From NCBI RefSeq assembly GCF_003955755.1, contig NZ_CP034465.1, positions 1,854,001-1,918,000 of the forward strand: a stretch of DNA of 64,000 nt. Direction: 5' to 3'. The position numbers and the translations under genes were made by a program. The notes beneath the pieces are model-generated. The model saw nothing but the letters and a program-made list of their open reading frames with translations, was not told the DNA's origin and ran no database searches. Below are positions 63,353 to 64,000 of the stretch, piece after piece (position 1 is the stretch's first letter; each line of letters opens with the position of its first letter). The stretch comes from Jeotgalibaca ciconiae (GTDB lineage: Bacteria > Bacillota > Bacilli > Lactobacillales > Aerococcaceae).

Positions 63353-64000
63353 ATGAGAGTAACTGTTATTGGAGCAGGTAATTCAGGGTTAGCAATGGCG
63401 GCCCATTTAACTTTATATGGGAATGAAGTGACATTGTGGAATCGTACAAAAAAGAATATAGAGATACTGATAGACTATCCCGTTATTCATTGCTCTGGAA
63501 TTATCGAAGGAAGTGCAGAAATTGCTTGCGTAACCAATGATTTATCAGAAGCTTTAGAGAACCCTGAAATCGTATTTATTACTACGCCTGCGTTTTCGCA
63601 TGCGTTACTAGCAAAACAATTCGCCCAAACATTAAAGCGAAATACAACCATTATATTGAACCCGGGAAGAACATTCGGTGCCATGGAATTTCGACATGAA
63701 TTCAAGCAAAGGAATGCCGCAATAGATCCACTGATTGCGGAGACTCAAACCATTCTATACACTTGTCGAAAAACAAGTGATAACGAAGTAGAAGTGTATG
63801 CCTTGAAGAATGACGTTTTAATTTCTACGATAAATGGAACAGATAATGCAGAATTGGTTCAAAAGATGCCTCATTGTTTAAGAGGTAAGTTTATTCCCGC
63901 TGAATCGATTATTGAGACATCCATTGGAAATGTGGGGATGATTATGCACTGCGCTCCCATTTTATTAAATACAGGATGGGTTGAAAGTGACGAACATGAT
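63353..64000 (+). CDS. NAD/NADP octopine/nopaline dehydrogenase family protein (3' end cut by window)
   Basis: The first 216 residues of a dehydrogenase begin MRVTVIGAGNSGLAMAAHL, a Rossmann dinucleotide-binding motif. The later blocks PEIVFITTPAFSHALLAK, TIILNPGRTFGAMEFRHEF and IETSIGNVGMIMHCAPILLN fit opine dehydrogenase-like proteins, which join an amino acid to a keto acid. AAGG lies 8 nt before the ATG. The frame is open to the window edge. The substrate pair is unknown. Confidence 0.78.
   Translation, partial: MRVTVIGAGNSGLAMAAHLTLYGNEVTLWNRTKKNIEILIDYPVIHCSGIIEGSAEIACVTNDLSEALENPEIVFITTPAFSHALLAKQFAQTLKRNTTIILNPGRTFGAMEFRHEFKQRNAAIDPLIAETQTILYTCRKTSDNEVEVYALKNDVLISTINGTDNAELVQKMPHCLRGKFIPAESIIETSIGNVGMIMHCAPILLNTGWVESDEHD

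Overview
The window is low-GC Gram-positive DNA. Purine-rich Shine-Dalgarno sites, lipoprotein signal peptides with an LAAC-type lipobox, cre-like boxes, mannose-family PTS genes, the tagatose-6-phosphate pathway and many small peptidases point to Lactobacillales. Carnobacteriaceae or a close relative is my best guess, by inference only. It reads as ordinary chromosome: I see no phage, plasmid or transposase genes.

Layout. 1-4.3 kb: the end of a MATE exporter, a broken small gene, and a Nudix / aminoglycoside-phosphotransferase-like / Nudix / DUF1801 operon. 4.3-4.75 kb: structured non-coding repeats. 4.8-15.4 kb: a peptide-uptake island with an S9 peptidase, a divergent oligopeptide-binding lipoprotein, dppBCDF-type transporter genes, DUF1177, an M20 peptidase and an IclR regulator. 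15.5-18.6 kb: a secreted Glu-rich protein behind a cre-like site, an Mga-like regulator and tRNA-Ser(CGA). 18.8-25.3 kb: M3 oligoendopeptidase, an ABC exporter, a second MATE exporter and a SixA-like phosphatase. 25.4-29.6 kb: a second-type FtsH with a MarR regulator, then an Msr-like ABC-F gene behind an attenuator with an MRLR leader peptide. 29.6-39.1 kb: DUF454, Ogt, amino-acid ABC subunits, a DUF1538 plus PII-like pair, a metallophosphoesterase, an aldo/keto reductase, an oxidoreductase and a DEAD-box helicase. 40-45 kb: galR, galT-galK and guaC. 45.5-53.9 kb: a complete N-acetylgalactosamine/galactosamine PTS operon ending in lacC-lacD. 54.6-64 kb: MBL hydrolase, tRNA-Arg(CCT), a NERD protein with a zinc ribbon, an M29 aminopeptidase, lipoproteins, flavodoxin, an oxidoreductase and the start of an opine-dehydrogenase-like gene.

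How the genes work together. Peptides enter through the Dpp-like transporter and are cut by the S9, M20, M3 and M29 peptidases. Amino sugars enter through the PTS, are deacetylated (NagA), deaminated and isomerised (AgaS), phosphorylated (LacC) and cleaved to triose phosphates (LacD). Galactose uses GalK and GalT under a GalR-like repressor and a cre-like site.

The most unusual content is non-coding. (1) Five copies of a 158-208 bp, mostly palindromic element each begin just after the T-tract of a different intrinsic terminator, always in the terminator's orientation. (2) Three intergenic arrays of hairpins have 14-bp arms, 19-nt variable loops and 5-nt linkers (52-bp period). (3) The ABC-F leader peptide matches the macrolide-arrest leader of ermD position for position over its first eight residues except 2 and 3.
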